Shown: positions 55,176 to 60,000 of the stretch, piece by piece | Layout of the letters: each line of letters opens with the position of its first letter | Position numbering within the stretch: the first letter of the stretch is position 1 | DNA from: Bugula neritina | Lineage: Eukaryota > Bryozoa > Gymnolaemata > Cheilostomatida > Bugulidae | Direction: 5' to 3' | NCBI GenBank assembly: GCA_964035545.1 | Contig: OZ037767.1 | Location: 22,923,128 to 22,983,127, forward strand | DNA: 60,000 bases | Made by a program: the position numbers and the translations under genes | The notes under the pieces: model-generated | What the model was told of the DNA's origin: nothing | Databases searched by the model: none | Seen by the model: only the letters and a program-made list of their open reading frames with translations

Positions 55176-58100
55176 TATAGTTGTAAATCCTGTATTTTAT
55201 AGAAAATTTTAGCTAAAAGTGAATATTTTGACATGTGAAGTTTTTTAAATTTGCAGCGAAAATGTAAATCAAATTTTAAAACACTATAGGCATAAAGTTT
55301 TATATGCTTTTGAGTTGTTTTTTAATCAGATAACTTTCAATTTTTAAATAAGGCTGTGCATTATAATAGTTATATGATAGACAAAATATAACAATATTAC
55401 TTATTTGTTGAGAATTCAAAGTAGTAAAATTTTGCAGCAAAATGCAGTTCAACAACCTAGTGAAGCAATCTAATTGATTTAGATTTGTATAATATTTTCA
55501 GATGAGGCTTTTAATAAATTCATATAGATTTGACAATTTTCAAGTAAAACCACTTGTTAGATAGATTGAAAAAAATACATTGAATAAGTAAAATTTAACA
55601 CTGGTCACAATCCTAGGGTAATTACAGCTAAAATGAGCATGAGTTTGCTTATTATAATTATAAACTGTGAACCATAATATAGTATTACCTCATAATGCTA
55701 AGTTTTGTGGTTTTTCCAACAAACTAGTACATTAAATGTATCCTATTTAGTAAGCTTATCTAGCTATAGCAAAACTATTGCGGTACAATATGTTAGTTGA
55801 TGACACATAGTGAATACAATAATAGGTAGAATAGCTATTAATATCCAAAAACTTGTAAGTTTGTAATATTAAATGCTGCATAAATACCTAAAACATTACT
55901 TATAAGCCAGTTGAGTCTTTTAAATGACTATAATTTTGATTAACTAACAACATTTTAAACTCAATCATCTCTGTAGTGTAAATCAGCCACCATTTTGCTA
56001 GTCATTAAGCACCATTGCTGTATTTGGTAGGTAACTTACCGATTAGCTGTGCTCATTACTGCTCCCATCTAAGATGCCATTATGAATCTTCTATTTACAC
56101 TGAATGAGTCTTTGCATAGTTATTCAAAAATAATTATTCCAACAAATTAATCATATAGTAGATGAAAATAAACTGCAGCTGGGCATAAATCAAGAGTGTT
56201 TATTACGTAGAAAGTAATATAAAGAAAGATCACACGCTGAGTATAAATTTCATATTTACCAAAGAGTATAAATTTCATTTGCAGTTTACTAATTATATAA
56301 AAGCTTTTACATGCCTAATTGTTCTAACTCAAGCTGTTTCCAATGTCTTCTCAGTGAGTTCAATAAAGATTAGAAACAATAGCTATAGTTTATTTACAAT
56401 ATATTATGTTATGCTCCGTAGTAGACTATATTCAACAGCTTTGGCTAGATTACATTTAACATAACAGTGTGTTGTTAACAACAGCATTACAGTTAGGCTA
56501 ATTTAACTTATTACAATAAAGTGCTGCATACAGTTGTGCAGCGTTTAGAACTAATTTATTTGGAATAATTACTGCCTATCAAAGGATATTTCCAACTACA
56601 CAAGAAGATAGAAAGCACTCTAATATGTTTGTCACATATAAAGCACTCTTTGACTGCTGTACCTGTTGACAGCATGTCTGAGTCAGATTTCGGCAGCTGG
56701 GCTCAGTCCTGCAACCACACTAGATCTGATTTTACTACTAAAATCTACAGAGAAAATTAGCACAAGTCGTACACTACAGCCTTAAATATAAAGAACGTTT
56801 TAAAAAAATACCCTGATTCTTGTAAACAAACAAATTAGTTAGGCTACAAAGTTTTTTCAGCCTTAAATTTTAATTCTAGCTTTAACTTTAGGTTGTATGA
56901 CTACAGAAGTTTATTTTTATAATGAGTTTTGTACGTTTTGAATCTTTTGCTTGCAAAATTTAACATTATTTTTGTATGTTAATTTATAAAAACTAAATTT
57001 CACATTGGACTTAATTTAGCCATTAATTTAATAGGGAATGAGAAATTTAAAAAAATTGTCGAATTTACTAGATACTGAAAAATTTTCAATGACTTCAACA
57101 GATTGAATTGGAAATTACAGCAAATAAGTAAAAACAGAAGGGGAGGGTAGAATTTGGCAGTTATAGACAAATTATAGTTATATACCAGGCAAATTAAATT
57201 AAGAAGATAACTTCGAACAAATCACCCTAAACAATAAATAACGGTTCTGATAACTTTAGAAAGTTCCTGATATTCTTGTCTCTTTCAGATTATGATGCTT
57301 TATCATAATCAGTTAAGGATGGGATCTTTCAACATAGAAAGCTTATTTCAAATACTAAAGAAACAATTTGTTGCTTTAGTTTCCCATAGGTTAAAAGGAA
57401 TTGCCACTTTAGAGCTTATCAATTACAGCTTCTTTTAGTGTTAATTATAATAAAAAAGTGGCTGTAGTTTTTTTTTTTACAAATCACTGATAAACATTTT
57501 AAAAGATTAGTACTAAAATATTATTCAATGGTAGCATGCATAAGAGATAGTTAATTATTTGGCAGCCTATAGCGCAAGACTACCTTATTAGCAGAGGTTT
57601 CAAAATTACACCAATTTATGTTTATGGCTTTGTTTGGAGTGTGCTGGTTTATCATTCATAAAAAAAGGCTCCAATAATGATTTCAAAAATATTATTTTTT
57701 AGATAATTGTAATCGTGGATGGGCTCCCTAATTGTTTGCTTATATTGAGTTAAATACAAATGATGCTAGCTGTTAAAATTGAACAGTTGTAAAAGCAATT
57801 CTGCGAATTACACTAACAAACACAATCACTATAAAAAATGTCAAATCAAGCAAATAATAACTTTTCAAATGCTTTTATAGTGCAGTATTTACAATGCAAA
57901 AATATACAAATAACCCTCAACCAAAAAATACGATCAGCAAAATATGTTTATAATATTACTGCATTTGAAGTTATCTTCTAATGTTTATTTGCTATGCACA
58001 GCGCGTATGCTTTATACATTTTGCACCTGTTTCCGTATAATAATAATCGCCAATGCCAATGCTTATCGTTACACTTGCAAATACACTTGGAGTTATAATA

Positions 58101-58265
58101 TTAATAATATTAGTAGCTATTTTATTCATAATAATTGGTGATTACTTTTAGTATTGATCATCGTTAATTTGACTACAAACTAGCATCTCTAAAGTTGTTT
58201 TTTTCCAAGTTTTTCTTGATACTTGTACTGAGTCTGACATTCATACTGATACTGATAGATTTGTA

Positions 58266-58318
58266 GTACTAGTAGTAGTAGTAGTAGTACTAGTAGTAGT
58301 ACAAGTAGTACTAGTAGT
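58266..58318. repeat. (TAG)n microsatellite
   Basis: Trinucleotide TAG/GTA array with TAC interruptions. Confidence 0.9.
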
Positions 58319-59765
58319 CTATGATATTCATATTGATACTCTATGTCATAGTGATACTGATAGTAATACGTCTAATAGTAATACTAATAGTTTAAATAAG
58401 TAAGCAATGAATAACTTCAAGTATATTAATAATAATTATATAATAAATATATTAATATATATTAAATTTAATATAATAAATATAATTATAATAATAATAT
58501 AACTATAACCTATAGGCTAGAGGCTATAGTATAAGTCTTGGAATAGTGGATATTCATATTTGAAGTTATCTTTAAGTTTATATTTCACTTTCTCATTCTG
58601 TTGTTAATATTTTTATTACCGGTATTTATTTATTAAACTTGCAATACCTAACTTATAACTTATAGTTATAAGTTTAAGTATAACTATAAAATTGAGTATG
58701 AAATTAGAGTGCAAAGTAATTTTGTTATTATAATTATAATACAGCAGCATAGGTCTAAAAATTTTAATAATAAAATGAAACTATTGCTATAGCCTACACA
58801 CAATTATATTTTATCATAGCCTATTTGCATTTAGTAATGGCATAAATTGTAAGTAAGTAATTATTATAAAATTGTGACGAGTCATTTGTATATTAGAATT
58901 AAATATAATTATGAAACAGTTGCATGTAGTCTCACAGTAACATTATTTGAACTACTGTTGATGTAAAATTAAAATTTACATCAAACTTGTAGTTAATAAC
59001 TATAGATGTTGCATTGGTATAATTATAATTTTAAATTAAAATTAAATAGCATAAATTAAACTAAAGCAAATAATGTTAAGATTTAAAATTAAAATTTAGG
59101 AGAAAAATTTTATCAGCTTCTAATTCCCATTTGAGAAAATCAAAAGCAAGCCAAAAGTAAAATTCGAGCTGTTGGACAAGACAAACAGGGAAAACGTAAA
59201 TTACATAATTATGATTTAGCCAACTGCTTTCAACACTCAATTCTGATGAACATATGACTGGGTATTTTTTGTCATTATGTATTATGTATAAGTTCAATTA
59301 CTGTTGCTTATTCAACAACTGCTATTGTTGTTACAATGTATTGTAAAGTGATACTTATATCACTAAAATTTAATATGAAGTTGTTATTTTATCTAGTAAG
59401 TAAAAGCTTCAGTGGCAACCTGAATTCATTTTGAAATGTAAATATTCCTTGTTACTAGCTTTTACCTGTTGTTTTTTTTTGGAGATCCACATTTTTAGTA
59501 TAACTTTCAGGGAAATGAATACTAATTAGATCAATAAAATAATTCAATGTGTGGATGACAGTGTAAATTTGTGTCATACTTGCCATAATAGATGGCTGTA
59601 AATTTCATAATTTTATGTGATGTTTTTATTAAGTTAGCTTAAAGATGAAATTCTAGTGATAGAGTGTTATAGACATGTAAAGAAATTGATAAAAATTTGT
59701 AACTATTAATTAGTGTGTCTGTGTATTAGAAATATCATCAATTTGTTTGTAATTTTATGTTTCAG

Positions 59766-59817
59766 AGTAAAAATGAATGAAACTCTTTTAGAATACAACA
59801 GAAAAAGAGAATTACTG
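59766..59817 (+). CDS. Possible small 5' coding exon (partial gene)
   Basis: An acceptor (atgtttcag) is followed by seven bases, ATG and 15 codons (MNETLLEYNRKRELL), then a GTTAGT donor. Charged, helix-like sequence. The NExLLExxRKR pattern faintly recalls cwf21/SRRM2-type proteins, but 15 residues cannot establish that. The rest of the gene would be beyond the window. Confidence 0.3.
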
Positions 59818-59945
59818 GTTAGTTGACTTTCATAAGCATTATTCATTGTAATTTTACATCTCGTTTTGTTTAACTAGTAACAAAGTCATATGAATGAGTG
59901 TCCCATATTCAGCTACCTGAGTTTTCTATATAATAAAGTTTGTAC

Positions 59946-60000
59946 GTCAAACTGTTGGCCTTGGTTCTCGCGTGTCTCACAGCTGATCCAGTGTGTCACA
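59946..60000 (+). CDS. Possible signal-peptide exon cut by the window edge
   Basis: The frame VKLLALVLACLTADPVCH is hydrophobic and GC-rich compared with its flanks, like a secretion signal. No ATG lies in frame within the window, so an upstream exon or another frame would be needed. It is truncated at 60000. Confidence 0.25.

Larger units (their letters stand above)
53996..59765. other. AT-rich interval without recognised genes
   Basis: A 38-bp-scale tandem (acttaaaacaagacagcata, 54230-54280), a Penelope-like remnant at 55087-55175, a TAG repeat at 58266-58318 and long TAATA-type low complexity at 58420-58500 are the only features noticed. Confidence 0.55.

Overview
This window is AT-rich eukaryotic DNA carrying intron-split genes, dinucleotide microsatellites, tRNA-derived SINEs, short inverted-repeat transposons and a Penelope-like element. 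The only gap-junction gene is an innexin of the protostome type (E1 ending VGDPIDCW, then YYQWVP). Together these suggest a lophotrochozoan invertebrate such as a mollusc, annelid or bryozoan. The phylum cannot be fixed from the window alone.

Positions 1-38000 hold three complete CYP3-clan cytochrome P450 genes, each with 13 coding exons. Copy A (2131-12793, +) and copy B (17833-25943, +) are a head-to-tail tandem duplication with a unit of about 15.6 kb at its 5' end. Copy C (37007-30051, -) is inverted, tail to tail with B. I could join every exon of all three genes in frame with GT/AG junctions; coding exons 1-12 have identical lengths in the three copies. Each protein has an N-terminal membrane anchor, WxxxR, I-helix AGYEST, ETLR and FGAGNRACIG. 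A and C encode 528 residues; B encodes 542 because its stop codon is displaced.

The introns and flanks record transposition and repeat expansion. Copy A intron 2 holds a 569-bp foldback element whose arms carry hammerhead-ribozyme-like motifs, and a 343-bp TTA-flanked MITE; both are absent from B. Copy A intron 3 holds a flawless 1.16-kb (GT)219(GCGT)180 array that is about 25 bp in B. Downstream of B lies a 5'-truncated Penelope-like element (RT thumb plus GIY-YIG nuclease) with 353-bp inverted arms, inserted in a (TA)n tract. SINEs in introns 4 and 6 date the duplications. A and B are almost identical over about 950 bp ending at exon 9 and clearly diverged just beyond it, which suggests gene conversion.

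Positions 38000-60000 are mostly non-coding. They hold an 877-bp hAT-type MITE with an 8-bp target duplication (38230-39106), two copies of an unclassified repeat with a shared reading frame (40605 and 42831), a candidate cysteine-rich secreted peptide gene (44898-44315, -), a complete four-exon innexin gene (50468-47233, -; 408 aa), a TTAA-flanked 777-bp MITE (53219-53995), and two possible partial exons at the right edge.

The best candidates for something undescribed are the foldback element with paired hammerhead-like motifs, the shared insertion of that element and the Penelope-like element in TA-dinucleotide tracts, the extreme copy-specific GT/GCGT expansion, and the cysteine-rich peptide gene with two phase-changing splice donors.
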